The notes under the pieces are model-generated. The model was not told the origin of the DNA and searched no databases. It saw nothing but the letters and a program-made list of their open reading frames with translations. The translations under genes and the position numbers were made by a program. Positions 51,455 to 60,815 of a DNA stretch of 64,000 nt are shown here, in pieces; within the stretch, counting starts at the first letter, position 1; every line of letters begins with the position of its first letter. The stretch spans positions 3,500,724-3,564,723 of the forward strand of contig NZ_DF967972.1 in NCBI RefSeq assembly GCF_001050235.1. Direction: 5' to 3'. This DNA comes from Longilinea arvoryzae. GTDB lineage: Bacteria; Chloroflexota; Anaerolineae; Anaerolineales; Anaerolineaceae.

Positions 51455-52522
51455 ATGAGCAATCCGACTTTATCGCCGTCCGGTAAACAAATCCGCCTGA
51501 CCAGCCTCTCGAGCTGCGCGGGTTGAGCATCGAAACTAAGCGCTGAAGCGCTGGCGCACGTGCTGCGCCCGATTGCGGATACTTTCAACCCACAGGATTA
51601 TCCCGACCTGCTGGTCGGTTTGACGTCGCCCGACGACGCCGCTGTCTGGCGTCTGGATGACGAGCGCGCGATTATCCTGACCACCGATTTTTTCACCCCG
51701 GTGGTGGATGACGCTTACGATTACGGCGCCATTGCCGCGGCCAACAGTCTTTCGGATGTCTACGCCATGGGCGGCAAGCCCTTCCTGGCGCTCAATGTCG
51801 CCGCGCTGCCGCCCGATCTGCCCTCCGAAATCGGTTCTGAGATCATGCGCGGCGGAGCGGATAAAGCCAAGGAAGCCGGGGTGGTCATCGCCGGCGGGCA
51901 CACCGTGCGCGATAAAGAGCCAAAATACGGCCTGGTCGTCGTCGGGTTCGTCGATCCGAAGTTGACGCTTTCCAAAAGCGGCATTCGACCCGGTGACCGG
52001 CTGGTGCTCACCAAGCCGCTTGGATTTGGTGTGACCACCACCGCGCTCAAACGCCAACAGGCTGCCCCGGAAGATGTGGCCGAGGTCGTCGGCTGGATGA
52101 AAAAGCTGAACAAAGTGGCCGGGCAACTGGCCAGCGAATTGGGCCTGCGCGGCGGCACCGACATCACCGGTTACAGCCTGCTGGGGCACGGCTGGGAGAT
52201 GGCCAGTGCCAGCGGCGTCGGTTTGCGCCTGGAATTCGAGCGCATCCCCTTCGTCTCCTGCGCCCGGAAGTACGCCGATCTGTTCACCTTCCCTGGCGGC
52301 GCTTACGACAATCGCGAATTCTTCAACCGGCATTTAAAATTCGATCCGCGCCTGAGTGAAGCCCAGCAAATGCTGCTCTTCGATCCGCAGACCAGCGGCG
52401 GCCTGTTGCTGGCTGTGCCGCCTGAAAAATTGGATCGCTTCCGACAACGCGCCGCCGAATTGAACCAGCCGGTCTGGGAAATTGGTGAGGCGTTTGCCGG
52501 AGACCATATCGAAGTCGAATAA
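51455..52522 (+). CDS. selD: Selenide, water dikinase (selenophosphate synthetase), selenocysteine-containing
   Basis: A 355-aa enzyme when the TGA at 51524-51526 is read as Sec24: LTSLSSCAGU, then ASKLSAEALAHVL. This is the SelD active site (usually C or U at this position). The remainder has LVGLTSPDDAAVW, LTTDFFTPVVDD, SLSDVYAMGG, AGGHTVRDKEP and DITGYSLLGHGWEM. It makes selenophosphate from selenide and ATP for Sec-tRNA synthesis. Automatic callers would start at the internal GTG at 51560 and lose the catalytic segment. selA, selB and tRNA-Sec are not in the window. Confidence 0.93.
51539..51552 (+). promoter_or_regulatory. Candidate SECIS hairpin, selD
   Basis: AGCGC-TGAA-GCGCT, a 5-bp perfect stem beginning 12 nt after the UGA. 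The loop is less canonical than in the SelW-like gene; an alternative stem further downstream is also possible. Confidence 0.4.
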
Positions 52523-52602
52523 GGGGTAGGCGCAGACCTGCGTGTCTGCCAATCTCTCAAACGGCCCCGGTTTTGACCGAACAGGATCCAAGAGGTGAAA
52601 TC

Positions 52603-54234
52603 ATGCCAGCCATGAATTTTGAATCACGCCGTTCGCCTGTCTTTGGGCGCGGCGGCATGGCGGCCGCTTCGCAGCCGCTGGCTGTAGCGGCCGGGTTGAA
52701 AATTCTCGCCCAAGGCGGCAGCGCCGCGGACGCCGCGGTGGCCATCGCGGCCGCGCTCAACGTCACCGAACCGACCTCCACCGGCCTGGGTGGAGATGCA
52801 TTTGCCCTGTATTTCGACGCGGCCTCGAAAAAAGTCAGCGTTTTGAACGGTTCCGGCCGCGCCCCGGCCAATCTCACCTTGGAACGCCTGCAGCGGGAGG
52901 GATTGGGCGATGCCCTGCCGCCGTATCATCCATATACGATTACCGTTCCGGGCGCCTGTGCCGCCTGGTGCGATCTTCACGAACGCTTCGGCCGTCTGCC
53001 GCTCTCGCAAATTTTGGAACCGGCTGAAAAGCTGGCCGAAGAGGGCTTCCCGGTCGCACCGGTCACAGCTTACTTCTGGCAGCGCGCCGCGCAGGGCCAG
53101 CTTGCGCGATCCATCAACGGCCGCGAGCTGACCCTGGACGGACGCGGCCCAATGGCCGGTGAGCTCTTCCGCAACCCCGGGCTGGCCCGAACTTTGCGGG
53201 TCATCGCTGAAGGCGGCAAAGAAGCCTTCTATCACGGCCCGATCGCCAGCGCCATTGCAACGGTGATCGCCGAAGCCGGCGGCTGCCTGACCGAAGCGGA
53301 CCTGGCTGCCCACACCAGTACCTGGGAAGAACCCATCAGCGTCGATTATCGCGGGCTGCGCATCTGGGAATGCCCGCCCAACGGGCAGGGATTGGCAGCG
53401 CTGCTCGCGCTCAACCTGCTCTCCGGTTTCGACCTGGCCGCGCTGCCGGCTTTGTCGCCGGAACGCCTGCACCTCGAGATCGAGGCCATGCGCCTGGCCT
53501 TCGCGGATGCTTTTCACTATATCGCCGACCCGGCTTTTTCACCCGCGCCGCTGGCCGATCTGCTCAGCCCGAACTACGCCGACATTCGCCGCCGTCTGAT
53601 CGACCCGCGCAGGGCCGATCTGGAATTTTCACACGGCACACCGCCGGCCGTCAGCGATACGGTGTACTTTTGTGTGGTCGACGGCCAGGGCAATGCCTGC
53701 TCGTTCATCAACAGCAACTACATGGGCTTCGGCACCGGCATCGTCCCGCTCGGTTGGGGATTCAGCCTGCAAAACCGCGGGCACAACTTCAGCCTCCAGC
53801 CCGGCCATCCCAACGTGCTGGCGCCCGGCAAGCGTCCCTACCACACCATCATCCCCGCCCTGGCCACCCACGCCGTGAGCGGCGATCTCTACGGTCCCTT
53901 CGGCGTGATGGGCGGTTTTATGCAGCCTCAGGGCCACATGCAGGTGGCGGTCGCGCTGGTCGATGATGGCCTGGATCCGCAGGCCGCGCTCGACCGGCCG
54001 CGCTTTTGCATCGAACCCCAGGCTGCCGGCGGCAAAGTGGCGCTGGAGGAAGGCATGCCGGAAGCGACCCTGCAAAGGTTGGCTGAAATGGGCCACCCGA
54101 TCGAGATCGCCGGCGGCATGGCGCGCAGCCTGTTCGGCCGCGGCCAGATCATTCGCCGCGATCCGCTCAATGGTGTGCTGTGCGGCGGTTCGGATCCACG
54201 CGCCGATGGCCTGGCCATGGTGATCGACGGCTGA
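52603..54234 (+). CDS. ggt: Gamma-glutamyltransferase family protein
   Basis: A 543-aa Ntn-hydrolase precursor. The N-terminal large-subunit region (GGSAADAAVAIAAALNVTEP, STGLGGDAFALYF) is followed by the autocleavage/nucleophile site SDTVYFCVVDGQGNACSFIN (Thr in DTV) and YHTIIPALATH. No signal peptide, so a cytosolic member; glutathione or another gamma-glutamyl or acyl substrate cannot be specified. ATG 52603 follows AAGAGGTG; the frame extends 30 nt upstream. Confidence 0.88.
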   Translation: MPAMNFESRRSPVFGRGGMAAASQPLAVAAGLKILAQGGSAADAAVAIAAALNVTEPTSTGLGGDAFALYFDAASKKVSVLNGSGRAPANLTLERLQREGLGDALPPYHPYTITVPGACAAWCDLHERFGRLPLSQILEPAEKLAEEGFPVAPVTAYFWQRAAQGQLARSINGRELTLDGRGPMAGELFRNPGLARTLRVIAEGGKEAFYHGPIASAIATVIAEAGGCLTEADLAAHTSTWEEPISVDYRGLRIWECPPNGQGLAALLALNLLSGFDLAALPALSPERLHLEIEAMRLAFADAFHYIADPAFSPAPLADLLSPNYADIRRRLIDPRRADLEFSHGTPPAVSDTVYFCVVDGQGNACSFINSNYMGFGTGIVPLGWGFSLQNRGHNFSLQPGHPNVLAPGKRPYHTIIPALATHAVSGDLYGPFGVMGGFMQPQGHMQVAVALVDDGLDPQAALDRPRFCIEPQAAGGKVALEEGMPEATLQRLAEMGHPIEIAGGMARSLFGRGQIIRRDPLNGVLCGGSDPRADGLAMVIDG

Positions 54235-54588
54235 GGGCGGCACCATTCGGATCTCCGTTCATGGGGTCACAAAAGGAGGTCGACAGATATTACGATTGTC
54301 ACTATAACTATAAACAAACCACAGGTAGAATAATGGTTAGTAAGCGTAATCATCTTCACAAGGGGGTGAATGCATAACAGTTCCATTCTTCACATCGGCA
54401 AGACCTTACCGGTAATGATGGCCCATTCGATCGACATACACGGGTCATGAAGTGTCGGCTTCCTTCTTTCCCCGAACAATTTCAAGATAAAAATCCACCG
54501 GCGTGTTTTTAACCTACAGTAGGGGATGCAGGAACGTAAAACGTTCCGTCTTTTCATTTCTGTCACACAATTCATAGGGGAGGTTTGA
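54235..54588. other. 354-bp intergenic region
   Basis: Holds no convincing gene; a 14-codon ATG frame (about 54333-54377) is too short to support. A hairpin GGAACGT (54531-54537) with ACGTTCC (54541-54547), then GTCTTTT, could be a terminator or leader attenuator before the large secreted protein, whose SD GGGGAGG lies just upstream of its ATG. Confidence 0.5.
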
Positions 54589-57500
54589 ATGAACTCACAT
54601 AGCAACAGGATCCTCCGCAATCTGATGGCAGCAGCGATCATCGCTGTCCTGTTCTTCGGGCTCGGCGGCATGCAGCGTGTTCAGGCTCAAACGCCAACAC
54701 CGCAGACTCTACAAGTTGCCAACTGGTCTGACCCAGCGACGCTGACCAATGTAACCGGAAGACCCACTGTGATCTTCGATGGCACCACCTATCATATGTG
54801 GTACACGGTCACAGAATCTGGAGATCTGAATTACACTTTCTTCACCGACCCGGCAAACGTGCCTGCTGGACTTCCAACGACCGGAGATTTGGTATCAGGT
54901 CATGAAAGCAGCCCGGCCGTGTTGAAGGACGGTAATACTTTCTTTATGGTCAATTACACAGACGGGACCGAAAAATCGTTCTCGCTGTACACATCCACGG
55001 ATGGTATCGCCTGGGTCCAGGGGAATGTCATTTTTGCTGGCGTCAGTCTTCCTGGAGATTATCAAAAGGTCGATGCCCCTTCGCTGATCCAGGACGGCAA
55101 CGGCTACCGGTTGTACTTCCAGGTGAAGGCAGCCGATGGGACGTATTCCATCTACACGGCCACCTCGAACAGTCTGGGGGGAACTTATTTCCTCGACAAT
55201 TGGAATAATCCTGTCCTTACCCCGGGAGCCAGCGGCACATGGGATGCGTATCGGTTACAACACCCGATGGTTGTAAAAGACGGCGCGAATTATTACATGT
55301 GGTACGTCGGATATCCAAACGGCGGAACCCAGAGACTGGGCTTTGCCTATTCCAGCAATGGAATCACCTGGACCAAAGGTGTGGGCAGTCCCATTTTCAG
55401 CGGCAGAGCTGCTGAACCTTCGGTTGTCAAAGCCGGCGACGTGTGGCAGATGTGGTACCTTGCGGAAAGCGCTGCCATTAAATATATTTCCGCCACCGGT
55501 CCCTTCCAATTTTCCACCATTCAGGCGGCCGTAAATGCAGCCACGGCAGGCGACACCATCAACGTCGCGCCAGGCGTGTACCTGGAAGAGGTCAATCTAA
55601 ACAAGGCCGGCTTACGCCTGATGGGCGCAGGCTATGAGACCGCCACCATCATGGGCCGAAAGGACACCGGCGGCGCTAACACCCTGACCCTGGCCGCCAA
55701 CAACTTGCTGGTGGACGGCTTCACCATCACTCGCGACGGCAATAACGTCACCGATTGGGCTGACAACGTCAAGACCCAGGGCGTCATCTTCAACCAGAGC
55801 ACCACCGGCAGCACGCTGCAGAACTGCCGCGTCACCGGCAACCGCAACGGCGTTTATCTGAATAACACTCAGAACCAGACGGTGCGCAACAACATCATCA
55901 CCAATAACCGCACCGGCGTGCAGTTGGTCAACAACGTGACTGGCCTGGTGGTGAGCGAAAATGAAATCGCCAACAACTGGACCATGGGGGTGCTCTTCAA
56001 CTTCAATACCGGCTCCTATACCACCAGCGTTCAAATCACGAACAACAACATCAGCGGCAACTGGTACGGCGAAATTCAGAATCGCTGGGCAGTTGACAAC
56101 GGCGTGATGAATGTCTCGGGCAATTGGTTTGGCAACACCACCATAACAACCAGCACGGAAAACTCCAGTGAGCCTGGTTATGCAAGCCTGATTCCGGTAG
56201 AGTTCGGCGGCACGTCCACACCACCCTCCACGCCGGTCGCCATCATCGGCGGCGTGCAATCTGCGATGGTGGATTACTCCCCCTGGCTGGTCTACGGTGC
56301 CGACACCGACGACACAAAGCCTGGTTTCCAGGGCGATTTCTTCGCCCTCAACGTCAATGATGACAGTCCGCAGTCTGGCGCCGTCGCGCGCATACAGGAA
56401 GGCGTCGACCTTGTCGCCGTGGGCGGCACGGTAAATGTCCTCGCGGGTACCTACACCGAGCAGGTGACCATCTCCAAAGAGATCACCCTGAATGGGGATG
56501 GCCGCGCCAGCATCATCCAGTCTTTCGCCGCCATGCCCGCCTGCTTCACCACCTCCGCGGCAAACCGCCCGGTCGTGTGCGTAAAGGACACCGACAATGT
56601 AACCATCACCGGTTTCACCATCGATGGCCTGGGGCTGGGTAACTCCAACAGCCGCTTCGTGGGCGTCGCCTTCCGCAACGCCGGCGGAACCTTGCAGGAT
56701 AACACCGTCCAGGATATTCGCGACACTCCCTTCAGTGGCGCGCAGGGCGGCGTTGCCATTTACGCCATGAACGACGACGCCGTTGCCCGCACAATCCACG
56801 TGTTGAATAACACCGTGACCGGCTTCCAGAAAACCGGCATCGCGCTGAACGCCTCGGATACGAATCCGTTGACCGTCGATGTCCAGCGCAACACGGTAAC
56901 CGGTGCTGGCGCAACCACCATCACCGCGCAGAACGGCATCCTGGTTTGGGCGCAGTCCGGCAATGGCGTGGTCGCTGAGAACATCATCAGCGGCATCGCC
57001 TACGATAACACCAACAGTGCGACCAAATGGGTGGCCACCAGCATCCTGAACTATTACACCGACCTCAATACCACCGGCAATACGATCACCGGCGCGCACA
57101 TGGGCATCTACTACTACGATGGGTACGGTCTGATCGAAAACAACGACTTGACCATCGAGAAAGTGGGCGTGTATGCCTACGGCATCAATGCCGCCGACCC
57201 GCCTCAGGCTGTTCCTTCTCCGTACGATGCCCCAACCACCTCGGCCGGAATTTCGACCCCCAGCGGAATCGATCAGCCTGCCTCCGCCCTGAGCCCGGTT
57301 GAAATCGCGAATAACACGCTAACCTTCAGCGGCGCCGATAATACCGCGACCTACGGCATCGAGGCCGATGCCGGTTTTGATGTGAATGACCTTTCGATCA
57401 ATATTCACCATAATGCGGTCACCGGTTTCGAAAACGGCCTGGTGTTCTATCAATGCGACCAGAATTGCTCTAGCGGTGTTTTTGACTCCATCACGGCGGT

Positions 57501-58065
57501 CAGCAACGATTTGCTCGATAACACAACCGCGATTTACTTCTACGGTCCCATCCCACAGGATGTCATTCCGGTCATCCACCACAACCGTATCTTTGGCGAC
57601 GTGGCCACGGACAGCGGCCTGGTCAATGACTCAGCCATCGCGCTTACCGCCGAGAACAACTGGTGGGGCTGCAACGCCGGCCCGGCAGATGCTGAATGCG
57701 TGGGCGTAACCGGCCCGGTGGACGCTGACCCCTGGTTGATGCTCACCTTCACCGCCGATCAGACCCGGTTGATCGCTGGCAGCAATATCAACCTGACCGC
57801 CAACCTGACTCACAACTCGGCTGGCGACGATACCGCGCTGTTGGGCAGGGTTCCAAACGGCCTTCCGGCAACCTTCGCTGCCAGCTATGGCACCGTAACG
57901 CCTGCCAGCGCCAACACAATTGACGCGGCGGTGGCATCGGTCCTGGCCGTGCCGGATCCGGTCACGGTTCTGTCCTCCACGGCTTCCGTGACAGTTGACA
58001 ATCAAACTCTGGTGATCACCTTCGGCGGCCAAACCTACATCTTCCTGCCATTTATCACCCGCTAA
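54589..58065 (+). CDS. Large secreted protein: beta-propeller followed by right-handed beta-helix
   Basis: An 1158-aa protein with a Sec signal peptide (hydrophobic AAAIIAVLFFGLGG, cleavage near VQAQ). Residues about 45-300 show four or five repeats of YHMWYT/SPAVLKDGNTFFM/YYMWYVGYPN/VWQMWYLAE, as in GH43-like five-bladed propellers. Residues about 310-1060 are parallel beta-helix repeats (NTITGAHMGIYYYDGYG, NNIITNNRTGVQLVNN, TGFTIDG) of the NosD/pectate-lyase-like type. It ends in an Ig-like part and the motif YIFLPFITR. Probably binds or cleaves extracellular polysaccharide; catalytic residues are not obvious. Confidence 0.83.
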   Translation: MNSHSNRILRNLMAAAIIAVLFFGLGGMQRVQAQTPTPQTLQVANWSDPATLTNVTGRPTVIFDGTTYHMWYTVTESGDLNYTFFTDPANVPAGLPTTGDLVSGHESSPAVLKDGNTFFMVNYTDGTEKSFSLYTSTDGIAWVQGNVIFAGVSLPGDYQKVDAPSLIQDGNGYRLYFQVKAADGTYSIYTATSNSLGGTYFLDNWNNPVLTPGASGTWDAYRLQHPMVVKDGANYYMWYVGYPNGGTQRLGFAYSSNGITWTKGVGSPIFSGRAAEPSVVKAGDVWQMWYLAESAAIKYISATGPFQFSTIQAAVNAATAGDTINVAPGVYLEEVNLNKAGLRLMGAGYETATIMGRKDTGGANTLTLAANNLLVDGFTITRDGNNVTDWADNVKTQGVIFNQSTTGSTLQNCRVTGNRNGVYLNNTQNQTVRNNIITNNRTGVQLVNNVTGLVVSENEIANNWTMGVLFNFNTGSYTTSVQITNNNISGNWYGEIQNRWAVDNGVMNVSGNWFGNTTITTSTENSSEPGYASLIPVEFGGTSTPPSTPVAIIGGVQSAMVDYSPWLVYGADTDDTKPGFQGDFFALNVNDDSPQSGAVARIQEGVDLVAVGGTVNVLAGTYTEQVTISKEITLNGDGRASIIQSFAAMPACFTTSAANRPVVCVKDTDNVTITGFTIDGLGLGNSNSRFVGVAFRNAGGTLQDNTVQDIRDTPFSGAQGGVAIYAMNDDAVARTIHVLNNTVTGFQKTGIALNASDTNPLTVDVQRNTVTGAGATTITAQNGILVWAQSGNGVVAENIISGIAYDNTNSATKWVATSILNYYTDLNTTGNTITGAHMGIYYYDGYGLIENNDLTIEKVGVYAYGINAADPPQAVPSPYDAPTTSAGISTPSGIDQPASALSPVEIANNTLTFSGADNTATYGIEADAGFDVNDLSINIHHNAVTGFENGLVFYQCDQNCSSGVFDSITAVSNDLLDNTTAIYFYGPIPQDVIPVIHHNRIFGDVATDSGLVNDSAIALTAENNWWGCNAGPADAECVGVTGPVDADPWLMLTFTADQTRLIAGSNINLTANLTHNSAGDDTALLGRVPNGLPATFAASYGTVTPASANTIDAAVASVLAVPDPVTVLSSTASVTVDNQTLVITFGGQTYIFLPFITR

Positions 58066-58083
58066 GCCTTTCTTTTCTCCTTC

Positions 58084-58118
58084 AGCGGACGGTGTTTTAC
58101 GCACCGTCCGCTTTTTTA
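58084..58118 (+). terminator. Strong terminator
   Basis: AGCGGACGGTG (58084-58094) pairs with CACCGTCCGCT (58102-58112), followed by TTTTTT. Confidence 0.92.
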
Positions 58119-58152
58119 ATCATTTGATAGAACTTAATTTCTTGACACCCTG

Positions 58153-58161
58153 TGATAAAAT
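58153..58161 (+). promoter_or_regulatory. Extended -10 promoter of uvrC (leaderless)
   Basis: TGA then TAAAAT (58156-58161), 6 nt before the ATG at 58168. Confidence 0.6.
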
Positions 58162-58167
58162 CGAGCT

Positions 58168-60036
58168 ATGACTCAGGTTCCCGAGCACATCCAGCAGATC
58201 CTCGATACGCTGCCCACCAAACCCGGCTGCTATATCATGAAGAACGGCGCCGGCGAGATCATCTATGTGGGCAAGGCAATCAATTTGCGCAACCGGGTGC
58301 GCTCCTACTTCCACAGCCCCAATGAGCTGACCTTCAAGACCCGCCAGCTCGTCAAGAACATCGCCCACATCGAGTGGATCGTGGTCGACTCGGAGCTGGA
58401 AGCGCTCATTCTGGAAATGAGCCTGATCAAGAAACACCGCCCGCGCTTCAACGTCCGCCTCAAGGATGACAAACGCTATCCCTACATCAAGGTGCACTGG
58501 GCCGATCCCTTCCCCAAGGTCACCGTGACCCGCCAGATGGTCAAAGACGGTTCGCGCTACTTCGGTCCCTATACCAGCGTGTGGGCCGTTCACCAGACTC
58601 TCGACGTTCTACGGCGCATCTTCCCCTACCTAACCTGCGATCGCGAAATCACAGGCAAGGACGCCCGTCCCTGCCTGTATTTCGACATCAAGTTGTGCAG
58701 CGGGCCCTGTATCGGCAGGGTCGATCAGGCCGGCTACCGCCAGATGATCGACGATCTGTGCCAGTTCCTGGACGGGCGCACCGAAACCATCGTCGAGCGC
58801 CTGCGCCAGGAGATGGGAAAAGCGGCTGAAGAGCTGCGTTTCGAGCGCGCAGCCGCCATCCGTGACCAGATCACCGCCATCGACCGCGTGGTGGAGAAAC
58901 AAAAGATTTTCTCCAGCGAGCAGATGGATTCGGATGTCATCGCCATGGCGCGCGCCAACGGCGAGGCTTGCGTTCAAATCTTCTTCATCCGCAACGGCAG
59001 GATGATCGGACGCGAATACTTCATCCTCGAAGGCACCGAGGACGAACCCGACAGCGAGATCATCTCCGAATTCATGAAACAGTTCTACTCCGAAGCCGCC
59101 TCGATCCCTACCGAGGTGCTGCTGCCGCAGGAAGTGGAGGAAGCCCAGGTCATTCGCGAGTGGTTGAACACCCGCCGCACCGGGCCGAAAGTGGAGCTGC
59201 GCGTACCCCGCCAGGGCACCCCGCAGGAACTGGTGCAGATGGCCACCGAAAACGCGGTCGAAACCCTGCGCGCGCTCAAGGCGCAGTGGGAGGCCGATAC
59301 CAACAAGCAAACCGAGGCGCTCACCGACCTGCAGCAGGCCCTGGTGTTGTCCGAACCGCCCAACCGCATCGAGTGCTACGATATCTCCAATACCCAGGGC
59401 ACCGCCTCGGTCGGCAGCATGGTTGTATTCGAACAGGGCGTGCCCGCCAAGAAACTCTACCGGCGCTTCAACATCAATACGGTCGAAGGGCCGGACGATT
59501 TTGCCAGCATGGAAGAAGTATTGACCCGGCGCTTCCGCCGCTGGCAGGCTGCCCAGGAGAGCGCCGCGCCCGGCGAGAAAAAAGATCCTTCCTTCGCATT
59601 CCTGCCCGATCTGCTCATCGTGGACGGCGGCAAGGGGCAATTGGGCCGCGCCGTGACGGTGCTGAAAAAATTCGACCTGCTCGGCAAGGTCCCGGTGGTG
59701 GGCCTGGCCAAGCAGCAGGAAGAATTGTTCCGCCCCGGCATCAGCGAATCGCTGCTGCTGCCGCGCCATTCGCAGGGCCTGTATCTCATCCAGCGCATCC
59801 GCGATGAAGCCCACCGTTTCGCCATCACCGCCCACCGCAACCGGCGCACCAAACTGGGGCTGGCCTCGCGTCTGGATGCCATCGACGGCATCGGTCCCGT
59901 GCGGCGCAAGGCCTTGCTGATGAAGTTCGGCAGCATTCAGGAAATTCAACAGGCCACGATCGAAGAACTGACCAGCATCAAGGGCATCACCCCCGAAATC
60001 GCCATGGCGCTCAAGTCGCAGCTCGAGGTATCTTGA
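58168..60036 (+). CDS. uvrC: Excinuclease ABC subunit C
   Basis: A 622-aa UvrC: N-terminal GIY-YIG nuclease (KPGCYIMKNGAGEIIYVGKA), cysteine cluster region (CDREITGKDARPCLYFDIK, CSGPCIG), UVR motif, C-terminal RNase H-like nuclease (RIECYDISNTQGTASVGSMV, LPDLLIVDGGKGQLG) and two HhH motifs (LDAIDGIGPVRRKALL). It makes both incisions in nucleotide excision repair. Complete and normal in length. No SD; leaderless. Confidence 0.96.
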   Translation: MTQVPEHIQQILDTLPTKPGCYIMKNGAGEIIYVGKAINLRNRVRSYFHSPNELTFKTRQLVKNIAHIEWIVVDSELEALILEMSLIKKHRPRFNVRLKDDKRYPYIKVHWADPFPKVTVTRQMVKDGSRYFGPYTSVWAVHQTLDVLRRIFPYLTCDREITGKDARPCLYFDIKLCSGPCIGRVDQAGYRQMIDDLCQFLDGRTETIVERLRQEMGKAAEELRFERAAAIRDQITAIDRVVEKQKIFSSEQMDSDVIAMARANGEACVQIFFIRNGRMIGREYFILEGTEDEPDSEIISEFMKQFYSEAASIPTEVLLPQEVEEAQVIREWLNTRRTGPKVELRVPRQGTPQELVQMATENAVETLRALKAQWEADTNKQTEALTDLQQALVLSEPPNRIECYDISNTQGTASVGSMVVFEQGVPAKKLYRRFNINTVEGPDDFASMEEVLTRRFRRWQAAQESAAPGEKKDPSFAFLPDLLIVDGGKGQLGRAVTVLKKFDLLGKVPVVGLAKQQEELFRPGISESLLLPRHSQGLYLIQRIRDEAHRFAITAHRNRRTKLGLASRLDAIDGIGPVRRKALLMKFGSIQEIQQATIEELTSIKGITPEIAMALKSQLEVS

Positions 60037-60119
60037 CCCCTGCCGGTGAATCTTTTGAAATCCACCCCATTCACTCCCCGAATCGATAGAATAACCAAAA
60101 ACCGTTCCTCCATGCATCC

Positions 60120-60815
60120 ATGACAAGAATATTATTCGTCGAAGACGATAAGATCATTGCATCCGGCCTGTGCTATTCGCTCACACAGGAGGGTTATTCG
60201 GTCACCCACTGTCTGGACGTCGAATCGGCGAAGGAAGCCATTCAGGCCGATCAATTCGCGCTGGCAATCCTCGATTTGTACCTTCCGGACGGCAATGGTT
60301 ACGATATTTGCCGGATTCTCAAAGCGAACGAAGATATTCCGGTGATCTTCCTGACGGCGAACGACGATGAAGTGAACGTCGTCATGGGCCTGGATATGGG
60401 CGCGGATGATTACATCACCAAGCCGTTTCGCATCAAAGAACTGCTTTCGCGAATCAAATCCGTACTGCGGCGCTATGACAAAAAAGAATCCTCCAAGACC
60501 CGGGTTCATTTTGGAGACGTCCAGATCGATGTCGTGCAGGCCAAGGTTTTTAAAAACGACCGGGAAATCTTACTGACCTCCCTCGAATACCGGCTTCTGC
60601 TGATCTTTGCCAATAACGCCGGCCGGGTATTAAGTCGGAATCAACTTCTGGATGGGCTGTGGGATTTTGCGGGTGATTTCGTCAATGACAACACCCTGAC
60701 GGTGTATATCAAGCGCCTGCGCGAGAAGATCGAAGATGACAGCCAGAACCCAACCCTGATTACCACCGTGCGTGGAATTGGATATAAGGGCGGTGAGCCA
60801 GATGCTGCGAAATAA
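60120..60815 (+). CDS. OmpR-family response regulator
   Basis: A 231-aa regulator: receiver domain with acidic VEDD and phospho-acceptor Asp about 52 (AILDLYLPDG), Lys in ITKPF, and a winged-helix effector (LTSLEYRLLLIFANNAGRVL, VYIKRLREKIEDD). It overlaps the kinase start by 14 nt. Predicted targets include the ABC operon downstream, whose promoter carries direct repeats. Confidence 0.93.
   Translation: MTRILFVEDDKIIASGLCYSLTQEGYSVTHCLDVESAKEAIQADQFALAILDLYLPDGNGYDICRILKANEDIPVIFLTANDDEVNVVMGLDMGADDYITKPFRIKELLSRIKSVLRRYDKKESSKTRVHFGDVQIDVVQAKVFKNDREILLTSLEYRLLLIFANNAGRVLSRNQLLDGLWDFAGDFVNDNTLTVYIKRLREKIEDDSQNPTLITTVRGIGYKGGEPDAAK

Noticed and set aside
51560..52522. Short SelD starting at the internal GTG
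   Set aside because: It would lack the catalytic segment, while an extended -10 and ATG fit the longer Sec-containing frame.
55612..57099. 495-codon open frame on the minus strand
   Set aside because: Antisense shadow of the beta-helix repeats; composition is repetitive and no SD or family pattern is seen.
58630..60126. 498-codon open frame on the minus strand
   Set aside because: Antisense shadow of uvrC, which has all domain motifs on the plus strand.
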